Shown here: piece after piece, positions 42,659 through 51,065 of the stretch
How the letters are laid out: each line of letters starts with the position of its first letter
Position numbering within the stretch: the stretch's first letter is position 1
Assembly: GCA_934590165.1 (NCBI GenBank)
Contig: CAKTOO010000011.1
Location: 12,365 to 76,364, forward strand
Direction of reading: 5' to 3'
DNA: 64,000 bases
From: an uncultured Dysosmobacter sp.
GTDB taxonomy: Bacteria > Bacillota > Clostridia > Oscillospirales > Oscillospiraceae
Position numbers and translations under genes: made by a program
Notes under the pieces: model-generated
What the model was told of the DNA's origin: nothing
Seen by the model: only the letters and a program-made list of their open reading frames with translations
Databases searched by the model: none

Positions 42659-43414
42659 ATGGAACTCTCTGATTTTTTCCGCCTGCATTCCGCCGGGGCC
42701 GTGGCCTTTTCCGGCGGTGTGGACTCCTCCCTGCTGGTGTGGGCTGCCGCCCGGTACGGCAGCAATTGGCGGGCCTACTATGTGCACTCCCCCTTCCAGC
42801 CCGCATTTGAGCTGGAGGACGCCCGGCAGGTGGCAGACCAGTGCGGCCTGCCGCTGACTGTGCTGGAGGTGGATGTGCTGCAAAACGAAACGGTGGCCGC
42901 AAACCCTCCCGACCGCTGCTATCACTGCAAGCGCTCCATTTTTTCCGTCATTCTGGACCGTGCCCGGCAGGATGGCTGTCCTCTGGTCATCGACGGCACC
43001 AACGCCTCCGACGACGCCGGGGACCGTCCCGGTATGCGGGCGCTGCGGGAGCTGGAGGTCCGCTCCCCCCTGCGGGAGTGCGGTCTCACCAAGGCCGCCG
43101 TCCGGCAGCTGAGCCGGGAGGCGGGGCTTCCCACCTGGGATAAGCCCTCCTATGCCTGTCTCGCTACCCGCGTCCCCGCTGGTACGGCGCTGACGGCGGC
43201 GCTGCTGCGGTCCGTGGAGGCGGCGGAGACCGCCTTGGCGGAGCTGGGCTTCCGGGACTTCCGGGTGCGTGTCCGCCACGGTCTGGCCCTGGTGCAGGTG
43301 ACGGAGGCCCAGTGGCCTCTTGCCGCCGCCCGCCGGGACGAGATTCAAAAGCGGCTGCGGCCCTTGTTCAAAAGCGCGGCTTTGGACCTGGTGCCCCGGG
43401 TCCCGTCAGAATAA
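42659..43414 (+). CDS. larE: LarE-type ATP-dependent sulfur insertase
   Basis: Inserts the two sulfur atoms of the nickel-pincer nucleotide cofactor. The 251-residue PP-loop protein has SGGVDSS (18-24) for ATP and a cysteine at 167 (SYACLATRVPAG) at the sulfur-donor position. It also has CYHC at 87-90; three cysteines suggest the [4Fe-4S]-type LarE that recycles sulfur, rather than the single-Cys sacrificial type. First gene after the leader; larB follows by ten bases. Confidence 0.94.
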   Translation: MELSDFFRLHSAGAVAFSGGVDSSLLVWAAARYGSNWRAYYVHSPFQPAFELEDARQVADQCGLPLTVLEVDVLQNETVAANPPDRCYHCKRSIFSVILDRARQDGCPLVIDGTNASDDAGDRPGMRALRELEVRSPLRECGLTKAAVRQLSREAGLPTWDKPSYACLATRVPAGTALTAALLRSVEAAETALAELGFRDFRVRVRHGLALVQVTEAQWPLAAARRDEIQKRLRPLFKSAALDLVPRVPSE

Positions 43415-43424
43415 GGAGGAGTAT

Positions 43425-44177
43425 ATGGCAAACAACATTTTATCCGTCCTACAGGAGGTCCAAAAGGGCACCCTGACGCCGGAGGACGCTTTGCTGCAAT
43501 TGAAGCTGGCCCCCTATGAGGACCTGGGCTACGCTAAGGTGGACTACCACCGGGCCGTCCGCCAGGGGGTACCGGAGGTCATTTACGGCCAGTCCAAAAC
43601 GCCGGAGCAGATCGCCGGCATTCTGGAGGCCATGGCCCGCCGGGACTGTGCCAACATCCTGGTGACCCGCATTCCCCAGGAGACGGCGGACTTTCTGGCG
43701 GAGCGGTTTCCCCTTCGCTACGAGCCGATGTCCCGCCTGGCGGTGGCGCTGCCCGAGGCCGTGGTGGGCCGGGGCAGCGTCGTGGTAGCCACCGGCGGCA
43801 CCAGTGACATGGGCGTGGCCGAGGAGGCTGCCATCACCGCCGAGACCCTGGGCAACCGCGTCACCCGGCTGTACGACGTGGGTGTGGCGGGACTGCACCG
43901 GCTTTTGAGCAACCTGGAGCCTCTGATGACCGCCCGGGTGGTCATTGCTGTGGCGGGCATGGAGGGTGCTCTCGCCAGCGTCATCGGCGGCCTTGTGGAC
44001 TGCCCGGTCATCGCCGTGCCCACCAGTGTGGGCTACGGTGCCTCCTTTGGGGGCATGAGCGCTCTTTTATCCATGCTGAACTCCTGCGCCAGCGGCGTCA
44101 GCGTGGTGAACATCGACAACGGCTTCGGCGCGGGCTTCCTGGCCAGCCGCATCAATCAAATGGAGGGTCTGCAATGA
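43425..44177 (+). CDS. larB: LarB, pyridinium-3,5-biscarboxylate mononucleotide synthase
   Basis: Carboxylates and hydrolyses nicotinic acid adenine dinucleotide to the cofactor precursor. The 250-residue protein has the PurE-like C-terminal domain (VVVATGGTSDMGVAEEAAITAE region, then CPVIAVPTSVGYGASFGG and SCASGVSVVNIDNGFGAG). AAGGAGG lies upstream; the stop overlaps larC as ATGA. Confidence 0.95.
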   Translation: MANNILSVLQEVQKGTLTPEDALLQLKLAPYEDLGYAKVDYHRAVRQGVPEVIYGQSKTPEQIAGILEAMARRDCANILVTRIPQETADFLAERFPLRYEPMSRLAVALPEAVVGRGSVVVATGGTSDMGVAEEAAITAETLGNRVTRLYDVGVAGLHRLLSNLEPLMTARVVIAVAGMEGALASVIGGLVDCPVIAVPTSVGYGASFGGMSALLSMLNSCASGVSVVNIDNGFGAGFLASRINQMEGLQ

Positions 44178-45499
44178 AAACACTGTATCTGGAATGCAAT
44201 ATGGGCGCCGCCGGCGACATGCTGATGGCCGCCTTGTACGAGCTGCTGCCCCAGGTCCAAAAGGACGCCTTTCTGGACGCCATGAACCGCCTGTTCCCCG
44301 GTGTCACCGTGACGCCCCGGAGCGCCGTCACCTGCGGCATCGCCGGCACCCGCATGGAGGTGCTGGTCCACGGCCGGGAGGAGCACAGCCACGATGTGGC
44401 CCTGGGCACCGCCCAGAACGCCGTTCATGACCACAGCCACGAGACGGCCCATGACGAGGCCCATCACAGCCACGAGCACCATGACCATGAGCACGGCCAC
44501 GAGCACAGCCACGAACACGGCCATGAGCACCACCATCACCACGCCTCCCCGGCGGACATCGCCGCCATTCTGGCAGGACTGGATGTACCGGAGGCGGTAA
44601 AATCCAACGCCAAAGCCGTTTACGACCGCATCGCCGCCGCCGAGGCCAAGGCCCACGGCGTGCCGGTGACGGAGATCCACTTCCACGAGGTGGGCACTCT
44701 GGACGCCGTGGCGGATGTCACCGGCGTGTGCCTTGCCATGCACCTGCTGTCGCCGGACCGGGTGTCGGCCTCTCCCATCCACGTGGGCAGCGGCCAGGTC
44801 CGCTGCGCCCACGGCATCATGCCGGTCCCCGCCCCCGCCACCGCCAACCTGCTCACCGGCATCCCCACCTACGGCGGGGAGATCCGGGGCGAGCTGTGCA
44901 CCCCCACCGGCGCTGCTCTGCTGGCCCATTTCTGTGGGAGCTTCGGTCCCCAGCCCGCCATGAAGGTGGCAGCTGTGGGCATCGGCGCCGGCACCAAAGA
45001 GTTTCCCGCCGCCAACTGCGTCCGGGCCTTTCTGGGCGAGACGGAGGAGAGCGGCCGGGAAGATGTCTCCGAGTTGGTGTGCCATATCGACGACATGACG
45101 GCGGAGGCCCTGACCTTCGCCGGGGAGCGGCTGCTGGACGCCGGAGCTCTGGACGTATCCACCGCCCCCATCACCATGAAAAAGGGCCGGGCAGCGTGGG
45201 CCCTCACGGTACTGTGCCGCCCCGCCGACGAGGAGCGCCTGGCAAAGGCCGTGCTCCGGGAGACCAGCACTCTGGGCGTCCGGGTCCGCCGCTGCGAGCG
45301 CTATGTCCTCTCCCCCTCCGTGCGAACGGTGGAGACGGCCTATGGCCCCATGTCCGTGAAGGTGGGCCGGGGCTTCGGCATCCGCCGGGAAAAGCCGGAG
45401 TACCGGGACGTGGCCCGGGTGGCCCGGGAGCAGGACCTTCCCTTCCAGCTGGTGTGGGAGGACGTGCTGGCCGCCGCCAGGGAGGGCCGGGATGAATAA
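44174..45499 (+). CDS. larC: LarC nickel insertase, full-length with His-rich loop
   Basis: Inserts nickel into the pincer precursor using CTP. The 441-residue protein starts with YLECNMGAAGDMLMAAL. It has over twenty histidines between residues 71 and 123, a nickel-binding loop. The core continues with EIHFHEVGTLDAVADVTG and the C-terminal LarC2 region (MTAEALTFAGERLLDAGALDV). LarC1 and LarC2 are in one frame here, unlike the programmed frameshift in Lactiplantibacillus plantarum. It overlaps fmdE by eight bases. Confidence 0.96.
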   Translation: MKTLYLECNMGAAGDMLMAALYELLPQVQKDAFLDAMNRLFPGVTVTPRSAVTCGIAGTRMEVLVHGREEHSHDVALGTAQNAVHDHSHETAHDEAHHSHEHHDHEHGHEHSHEHGHEHHHHHASPADIAAILAGLDVPEAVKSNAKAVYDRIAAAEAKAHGVPVTEIHFHEVGTLDAVADVTGVCLAMHLLSPDRVSASPIHVGSGQVRCAHGIMPVPAPATANLLTGIPTYGGEIRGELCTPTGAALLAHFCGSFGPQPAMKVAAVGIGAGTKEFPAANCVRAFLGETEESGREDVSELVCHIDDMTAEALTFAGERLLDAGALDVSTAPITMKKGRAAWALTVLCRPADEERLAKAVLRETSTLGVRVRRCERYVLSPSVRTVETAYGPMSVKVGRGFGIRREKPEYRDVARVAREQDLPFQLVWEDVLAAAREGRDE

Positions 45500-46019
45500 T
45501 AACCTGTGGGACAAGTGCGTGGCCTTTCACGGCCACTCCTGCCCGGGGCTGGCCATCGGCTTCCGGGCGGCTACCCTGGCTCTGGAACTGCTGGGCGGGG
45601 AGGAACGCGCCCGGGACGAGGACCTGGTGTGCGTCACGGAAAACGACGCCTGCGGCGTGGACGCCGTCCAGGTGGTCACCGGCTGCACCCTGGGCAAGGG
45701 AAACCTCCTTTACCGGGGCACCGGGAAAATGGCCTTCTCCTTTTACTGCCGCCGCAGCGGCAAGGCCGTCCGCCTGATGCTCAAGCCTCTGCCGGAGGAC
45801 CTGGACCGGGAGGAACGGCGGCGGATGATCCTGGAGGCCCCGGCGGAGCAGGTCTTTGCCGTCAGCGTCCCCACCCGCCCCGTGCCGGAGCCTGCCCGGC
45901 GGTTCGCCAACGTCACCTGCGCCGGCTGTGGAGAGACCGTGCCGGAGCACAAGGTCCGCCTGGTGGATGGCAAGCCTTACTGTCTGGATTGTTTCGCCCC
46001 TTATGACCGGGGCTGGTGA
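45492..46019 (+). CDS. FmdE-family protein with C-terminal zinc ribbon
   Basis: A 175-residue soluble protein. N-terminal FmdE domain with FHGHSCPGLAIGFRAA and ENDACGVDAVQVVTGCTLGKGN, whose Cys/His residues form a metal site. A C-terminal ribbon has CAGCGE and CLDCF. FmdE is named for formylmethanofuran dehydrogenase, but stand-alone relatives accompany metal and cofactor genes. It overlaps larC and precedes a FecBCD-type importer, so a role in metal delivery is plausible, not shown. Confidence 0.88.
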   Translation: MNNNLWDKCVAFHGHSCPGLAIGFRAATLALELLGGEERARDEDLVCVTENDACGVDAVQVVTGCTLGKGNLLYRGTGKMAFSFYCRRSGKAVRLMLKPLPEDLDREERRRMILEAPAEQVFAVSVPTRPVPEPARRFANVTCAGCGETVPEHKVRLVDGKPYCLDCFAPYDRGW

Positions 46020-46041
46020 GAAATTGAGGGTATTCTTTATT

Positions 46042-47142
46042 ATGAAGATTATGAAGAAGCTGTGTATTATTTTCCTTTGTTTTTCTCTGCTGCTGCTGAC
46101 CGCCTGCGGCGCCCAGGCGGAGCCCACCGGGCCGAAGAGCGGCGAGGCTCTCCGCACCGTTACCGACGCCAGTGGCCGCCAGGTGGAGCTGCCGGAGGAA
46201 GTGGCGTCCGTGGTCTGTGTGGGCGTAGGTGCTCTGCGGTACACCACCTATCTCCAGGCCCAGGACCTGGTGGTGGGCGTGGAGCAGGGCGAGCAGACGG
46301 CCACCCTGGCCAAGCCCTTCAGCTATTTTAACCGGGAGCGCTTCACCGCCCTGCCGGTGACCGGCGACAACGGCACCACCTATGACGAGGACATTCTCCG
46401 CCTGTCGCCGGATGTCATCGTGGCCTATCTGGACACTGACACCGCCGACAGCCTTCAGTCCCGCACCGGCATCCCCGTGGTGACCATTCCCCTCAATGAG
46501 GGCATGTTTGACGAGGCGGCCCTCACCACCCTCTCCCTGCTGGGAGAGGTGTACCACCGGGAGGACCGGGCCAAGGAGCTGACGGACTATCTGCTGGCGG
46601 CCCAGGCAGACCTGGACAGCCGCACCCGGGACGTCCCAGAGGCGGAAAAGCCCACCGTATACGTGGCGGGCGTTTCCTACAAGGGCGCCCACGGCTTTGA
46701 GGGCACCGAGGCGGGCTATCCCCCTCTGGCGGCCATCCACGCCCGCAACCTGGCGGACCAGGCCGGCCAGTCCGGTCCCTTCAACATGGACACGGAGCAG
46801 GTGCTCCAGTGGGACCCGGATGTGATCTTCCTGGACTGGAACGGTATGGCTCTTGTCCAGGAAAACTACGCCGTGAATCCGGATTTTTACACCAGCCTCT
46901 CCGCTGTGGAAAACGGGCGGCTGTATGCCCAGATCTCCTTCCGCTCCAGCGCCACCAACGCGGAGCTGGCCCTGGCGGACGCCTATTACGCCGGCACGGT
47001 CCTCTACCCGGAGCAGTTCGCCGACATCGACCCGGCGGAAAAATTCAACGAGATCTTCCAGGTGATGCTGGGCGTGGAGGATGCGTACAGCCAGTACGCC
47101 GCCCAGGGCTATTCCTTTACAAATCTGAAACTGGGGGAGTGA
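46042..47142 (+). CDS. Metal-chelate ABC transporter substrate-binding lipoprotein
   Basis: A 366-residue FecB/BtuF-type binding protein with lipobox LLLTAC (Cys about 22) and the domain start TVTDASGRQVELPEEVASVVCVG-like segment, followed by LSPDVIVAYLDTD. Substrates of this class are siderophores, cobalamin, heme or nickel chelates. Linkage to larEBC suggests a nickel- or cofactor-related ligand (inference). Start is either ATG 46042 or 46051; the ribosome site is weak (GAGGG). Confidence 0.88.
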   Translation: MKIMKKLCIIFLCFSLLLLTACGAQAEPTGPKSGEALRTVTDASGRQVELPEEVASVVCVGVGALRYTTYLQAQDLVVGVEQGEQTATLAKPFSYFNRERFTALPVTGDNGTTYDEDILRLSPDVIVAYLDTDTADSLQSRTGIPVVTIPLNEGMFDEAALTTLSLLGEVYHREDRAKELTDYLLAAQADLDSRTRDVPEAEKPTVYVAGVSYKGAHGFEGTEAGYPPLAAIHARNLADQAGQSGPFNMDTEQVLQWDPDVIFLDWNGMALVQENYAVNPDFYTSLSAVENGRLYAQISFRSSATNAELALADAYYAGTVLYPEQFADIDPAEKFNEIFQVMLGVEDAYSQYAAQGYSFTNLKLGE

Positions 47143-47143
47143 C

Positions 47144-48226
47144 ATGAAGCATCCATCTCTCCGGCGGCAGGCCCCGGAGGCCTATGCCCGGCACCAGGGG
47201 CGGCGGGCGGCGTTTTTGCTGGCGCTGGCGGCGGCGCTGATGTGTGCCGTGCTGGTCTCTTTGTGGTGCGGGTCCTATGAAACGCCCCTGCCGGAGCTGG
47301 TGCGGGGCGTGTTTGGCCGAGCCGGCGACAAAAGCGTCAACACCGTGGTGCGCAATCTCCGCCTGCCACGCATCTGCACCGCGCTGCTGGGCGGCGCGGG
47401 GCTGGGCATTGCCGGCTGCGTGCTGCAATCCGTACTGCGCAATCCTCTGGCCTCTGCCTCCACCCTGGGCATCTCCCAGGGGGCCAGCTTCGGCGCCGCC
47501 TTTGCCATCATCGTGCTGGGCGCCGGTATCCAGTCCGGCAGCAGCGCCTCCGGTGCCATGTCCTTCACCTCTCCCGTCACCATCAGCGTGTGCGCCTTCG
47601 TGTGCAGCATGGCGGTGTCGCTGGTGATCCTGGCCCTGTCCCGGCTGCGGACCATCACGCCGGAGGCCATGGTGCTGGCGGGCGTGGCCCTCAGTTCCCT
47701 GTTTTCCGGTGCGTCCACCTTGCTGCAATACTTCGCCGACGATGTGCAGCTGTCCAGCATTGTGTTCTGGACCTTCGGTGACCTGGGCCGCACCTCCTGG
47801 CGGGAGGTTCGCATCATGACGGCGGTGGTCCTGGCGGCCACGGCGGTCTTTCTTTTGAACCGCTGGAACTACAACGCCCTGGAAAGCGGCGAGCACACCG
47901 CCGTCAGCCTGGGGGTCCATGTGGCGGGCCTGCGGCTATGGAACGTGCTGCTGTGCTCTCTGGTCTGCTCCGTGGTGGTGGCCTATGTGGGCGTCATCAA
48001 TTTCATCGGCTTGGTGTCCCCCCACCTGGTGCGGCGGGTGATAGGCGGCAATTACTGCTGGCTGCTGCCGGGCTCCGCCCTCATGGGAGCGCTGCTGCTT
48101 CTTTTGGGGGACCTGGCGGCCCGGCAGCTTCTGGCTCCCGTGGTGCTGCCCATTGGCGCTATCACCTCCTTTTTGGGGGCGCCGCTGTTTTTGTACATGC
48201 TGTTCAAGGGGAGGGACCGGCTGTGA
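47144..48226 (+). CDS. FecCD-family ABC transporter permease
   Basis: A 360-residue inner-membrane permease with about ten helices. LRLPRICTALLGGAGLGIAGCVLQ and GFIGLVSPHLVRR-like INFIGLVSPHLVRRVIG are signature FecCD motifs. Starts one base after the binding-protein stop and overlaps the ATPase start as TGATG. Confidence 0.94.
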   Translation: MKHPSLRRQAPEAYARHQGRRAAFLLALAAALMCAVLVSLWCGSYETPLPELVRGVFGRAGDKSVNTVVRNLRLPRICTALLGGAGLGIAGCVLQSVLRNPLASASTLGISQGASFGAAFAIIVLGAGIQSGSSASGAMSFTSPVTISVCAFVCSMAVSLVILALSRLRTITPEAMVLAGVALSSLFSGASTLLQYFADDVQLSSIVFWTFGDLGRTSWREVRIMTAVVLAATAVFLLNRWNYNALESGEHTAVSLGVHVAGLRLWNVLLCSLVCSVVVAYVGVINFIGLVSPHLVRRVIGGNYCWLLPGSALMGALLLLLGDLAARQLLAPVVLPIGAITSFLGAPLFLYMLFKGRDRL

Positions 48227-48978
48227 TGACCGTGGAACACCTGTGCTTTTCCTATCCCTGCGGGCGGAAAATTCTGGAGGACATCTCCTTCACCGCGGAC
48301 GCTGGGGAATGTCTGGCGGTGCTGGGCAACAACGGTGCCGGCAAAAGCACTCTCCTCAAGTGCTTCAGCCATATTCTGCGGCCCCAGTCCGGCCGGGTGC
48401 TGATGGACGGGCGGGATATCCTGTCCCTGTCTCTGGGGGAGCTGGCCCGGGAAGCGGCTCTCATGACCCAAAGCACGCCATCCACCCGGCTGACGGTGTA
48501 CGATACGCTGCTGCTGGGCCGGAAGCCCTATATGAAGTGGGGCGTCAGCCAGCATGACCGTGCGGTGGTGGGAGACCTTCTGCGGCAGCTGGAGCTGGAG
48601 CCCTTTTCCATGCGGTATCTGGATCAGCTCTCCGGCGGCGAACAGCAAAAGATCCTGCTGGCCCGTGCCCTGGTCCAGGAACCGAAGCTGCTGCTTCTGG
48701 ACGAGCCCACCAGCAGTCTGGACCTGAAAAACCAATACGAGGTGCTGGGACTGGTGCGGCGCTTTTGCCGTGAGCGGGGCATCACCGCCATACTGGTCAT
48801 CCACGACCTGAACCTGGCCCTGCGGTTCTGTGACCGCTTTTTGTTTCTCCACGGCGGCAGGGTCCTTGCCTGCGGCGGACCGGCGGCAGTGACGCCGGAA
48901 AATATCCGGGCCGTTTACGGCATGGACGCCGCGGTGGAGCAGGTCCGGGGCGTGCCGGTGGTCATTCCGGCGTTATAA
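48226..48978 (+). CDS. Metal-chelate ABC transporter ATPase
   Basis: A 250-residue FepC/FhuC/BtuD-type ATPase. Walker A GNNGAGKST (about 35-43), signature LSGGEQQKILLARAL, Walker B LLLLDEPTSSLD and switch His in VIHDLN are all present. Last gene of the larE-larB-larC-fmdE-ABC unit; a terminator follows. Confidence 0.96.
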   Translation: MTVEHLCFSYPCGRKILEDISFTADAGECLAVLGNNGAGKSTLLKCFSHILRPQSGRVLMDGRDILSLSLGELAREAALMTQSTPSTRLTVYDTLLLGRKPYMKWGVSQHDRAVVGDLLRQLELEPFSMRYLDQLSGGEQQKILLARALVQEPKLLLLDEPTSSLDLKNQYEVLGLVRRFCRERGITAILVIHDLNLALRFCDRFLFLHGGRVLACGGPAAVTPENIRAVYGMDAAVEQVRGVPVVIPAL

Positions 48979-48983
48979 ATCCA

Positions 48984-49013
48984 AAAAGAGACGGGTCTCC
49001 CGTCTCTTTTTTT
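48984..49013 (+). terminator. Terminator of the lar-ABC operon
   Basis: Twelve-bp stem 48984-48995 / 48999-49010 with 3-base loop and T-run into 49013. Confidence 0.9.
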
Positions 49014-49108
49014 CTGGGGGCCACCGGAAATTTTCAAACTGTTGAAGAATTGCATGGTCCCATTTCGTACTATGATCATCAAGGGGCGAAAGGAGGTGGC
49101 GGCGCGGC

Positions 49109-49630
49109 GTGGCTGATTGGACAAAAGAATCCTTTTCCCGGCTGGTGGAGCAGTATGAGCGGCTGGTGTACACCATCTGCTTTCAACTGGTGCGGGATGC
49201 CCCGGCGGCGGAGGACCTGACCCAGGACACCTTTCTGGCCGCCTACCTTCACCGGGACACCATGCCGGCGGGCTACGAGCGGCAGTGGCTGGGGCGCATC
49301 GCCGCCAACAAGGCCAAGGACCACCTGCAAAGCGCCTGGAACCGGCGCACGGTCCTGCCGGGAGACGAGGCGATGCCTCCCGGACTGTCTCCCCCCACAG
49401 AGGAGATCGCCATCGCCCAGAGCGAGGCGGCGGACATCGCCGCCCTCATCGACCGGATGCGGGAGCCCTACCGCCCCGTGTGCAGGCTGTGCCTGCTGGA
49501 GGAGCGGTCGCCGGAGGAGGCGGCCCTGGCCTTGGGCCGGCCGGTGAAGACCATACATACACAGCTGGCCCGGGGAAAGCGGCTTTTGCGGGAGCAGCTG
49601 GAAAGGAGAGAACGCCATGGAACTGTTTGA
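49109..49630 (+). CDS. ECF-type RNA polymerase sigma factor
   Basis: A 173-residue sigma factor with region 2 (FSRLVEQYERLVYTICFQLVRDAPAAEDLTQDTFLAA, seen as one block) and region 4 (YRPVCRLCLLEERSPEEAALALGRPVKTIHTQLARG). The start is a GTG; AAAGGAGG lies twelve bases upstream. It overlaps the anti-sigma gene by 14 bases, the standard pairing. The target regulon is unknown. Confidence 0.94.
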   Translation: MADWTKESFSRLVEQYERLVYTICFQLVRDAPAAEDLTQDTFLAAYLHRDTMPAGYERQWLGRIAANKAKDHLQSAWNRRTVLPGDEAMPPGLSPPTEEIAIAQSEAADIAALIDRMREPYRPVCRLCLLEERSPEEAALALGRPVKTIHTQLARGKRLLREQLERRERHGTV

Positions 49631-50087
49631 CCCCTCGGGCCACTTGACGGACCATGCCCTGCTGGCCCTGGTACAAAACGAAGAATTTGACGAGCTTGCC
49701 CGGCTGGAACTGGCGGAGCACCTGTCCTACTGTGACCGGTGCCTCCAGCGGTACACCGCCCTGCTGGCGGACGCCCCCCTGCTGGCCCCCGCCCACAGCT
49801 GCCGGGAGAGCCTGTGGCGCCGCGTTCGGAGCAGGACCCTCCGCCTCCTCACCAGCCGGTACGCCACGGCGGCGGCCGCCGTAGCACTGGCGCTGACGGT
49901 ACTGTGGGGCAGCGCCGCGGTTTCCATTCCCCAGCGGAGGCCGGCTCTGCCGGAGGTCCACCAACAGCTCCAGCGCTGGCCGGAGCGGTGGAGCGACTCT
50001 CTGGACGGTGCCCTCTCCCGGTTCAACAATATGTTTGATGATCTCGGCGGCGCCGCCATCCGGTCCGCCCAAGGAGGAAACTCATGA
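49617..50087 (+). CDS. Membrane-anchored zinc-finger anti-sigma factor
   Basis: A 156-residue protein. The cytoplasmic N-terminal part has the HLSYCDRC (HxxxCxxC) anti-sigma zinc motif near 35-42. One membrane helix lies at about 82-102, with a short external tail after it. It would hold the upstream ECF sigma factor inactive. ATGA overlap with the next gene. Confidence 0.88.
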   Translation: MELFDPSGHLTDHALLALVQNEEFDELARLELAEHLSYCDRCLQRYTALLADAPLLAPAHSCRESLWRRVRSRTLRLLTSRYATAAAAVALALTVLWGSAAVSIPQRRPALPEVHQQLQRWPERWSDSLDGALSRFNNMFDDLGGAAIRSAQGGNS

Positions 50088-50662
50088 AACGAAAACAAGG
50101 ACTTTTATTTTTCATCAGCTCCTGCATCCCTGGCTGCGGCCAGATGCACCAGGGCTACATGAAGCGGGGCATGTCCCTGCTGACGGTCTTCTGCGGTATC
50201 TTCGCCATTGCCGTCTTTTTGGAGATCGGCGCCCTGGCGGTGCTGATGGTGCCTGTCTGGCTGTACGCCTTTTTTGACAGCTACAACCTCCGCACCCAGC
50301 TGGACGGGGGCGCCGCTCCGGTGGACGCTTTCCTTCTGGGGCTGGACCAGGTGGACGGAGAGAAAATGGCCATTCTCTGCCGCAAACGCCACAGCCTGGT
50401 GGGCTGGGGACTGGTGGTGCTGGGAGGGTATATTCTCTACACCACTGTGGCACGCTGGGCGGTGGACTTCCTGGGGCAATTCTTTGATTCCTGGTGGCTG
50501 TACAGCATCCTGCTCCGCGACGTGCCCCGGCTGGCAGTGACCATCGGTATCATCGCCCTGGGTATCTGGTTCATCCGGGGCCCCAAGGCCCCGCCCGCGG
50601 GCGACATCCCCGCCTTTACCCCGCCGCAGGAAGACCAGGAGGACGGCCATGGAGAAGACTGA
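50084..50662 (+). CDS. Membrane protein in the ECF operon
   Basis: A 192-residue protein with four or five hydrophobic segments. The N-terminal ISSCIPGCGQMHQGYMKRGMSLL resembles the TM2/GxGQxYxG type motif. The tail is Pro/Asp/Glu rich. Coupled by ATGA to the anti-sigma gene. Function unknown. Confidence 0.8.
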   Translation: MKRKQGLLFFISSCIPGCGQMHQGYMKRGMSLLTVFCGIFAIAVFLEIGALAVLMVPVWLYAFFDSYNLRTQLDGGAAPVDAFLLGLDQVDGEKMAILCRKRHSLVGWGLVVLGGYILYTTVARWAVDFLGQFFDSWWLYSILLRDVPRLAVTIGIIALGIWFIRGPKAPPAGDIPAFTPPQEDQEDGHGED

Positions 50663-50966
50663 CGCCGCTTTCCGGCCCTGCTGTCGGGTGGGCACCTTTA
50701 CCTTTGGCATCGTGCTGGTGGTATCCGGCGCGGCCATGCTGGTGTCCATGTTTTTTCCACAGTTGGAATTCACCTGGCTGCTGCAGCTGTCCCCCCTGGC
50801 CCTCATCAGCCTGGGGGTGGAGACCCTTCTGGCCGCCCGGGGTGGCGGTAGGGTGAAATACGACTGGGTGGGCATGGTCCTGTGCTTCCTCATCGTGTGC
50901 GCTTCCCTGGTACTGTTTGCCGCCGCCTGGTGGCTGGTCCATTGTCCCGACAGCGTTTTTTATTGA
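50649..50966 (+). CDS. Small membrane protein in the ECF operon
   Basis: A 105-residue protein with three hydrophobic helices (about 14-36, 42-60, 75-97), resembling the LiaF-like/DUF5668 small-membrane type in layout only. Overlaps the upstream gene by 14 bases; last gene of the sigma operon. Confidence 0.75.
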   Translation: MEKTDAAFRPCCRVGTFTFGIVLVVSGAAMLVSMFFPQLEFTWLLQLSPLALISLGVETLLAARGGGRVKYDWVGMVLCFLIVCASLVLFAAAWWLVHCPDSVFY

Positions 50967-50971
50967 ACACG

Positions 50972-51012
50972 GCGGGTGCTTTTCCTTTTGTGAAAGCACC
51001 CGCTTTCCTTTT
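50972..51012 (+). terminator. Terminator of the ECF sigma operon
   Basis: Eleven-bp stem 50972-50982 / 50993-51003 followed by TTTCCTTTT. Confidence 0.8.
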
Positions 51013-51065
51013 GGCGCTGTCTCCTGTATAATAAGCCTTACTCAACAAGGAAACGAGGTCTTTTC

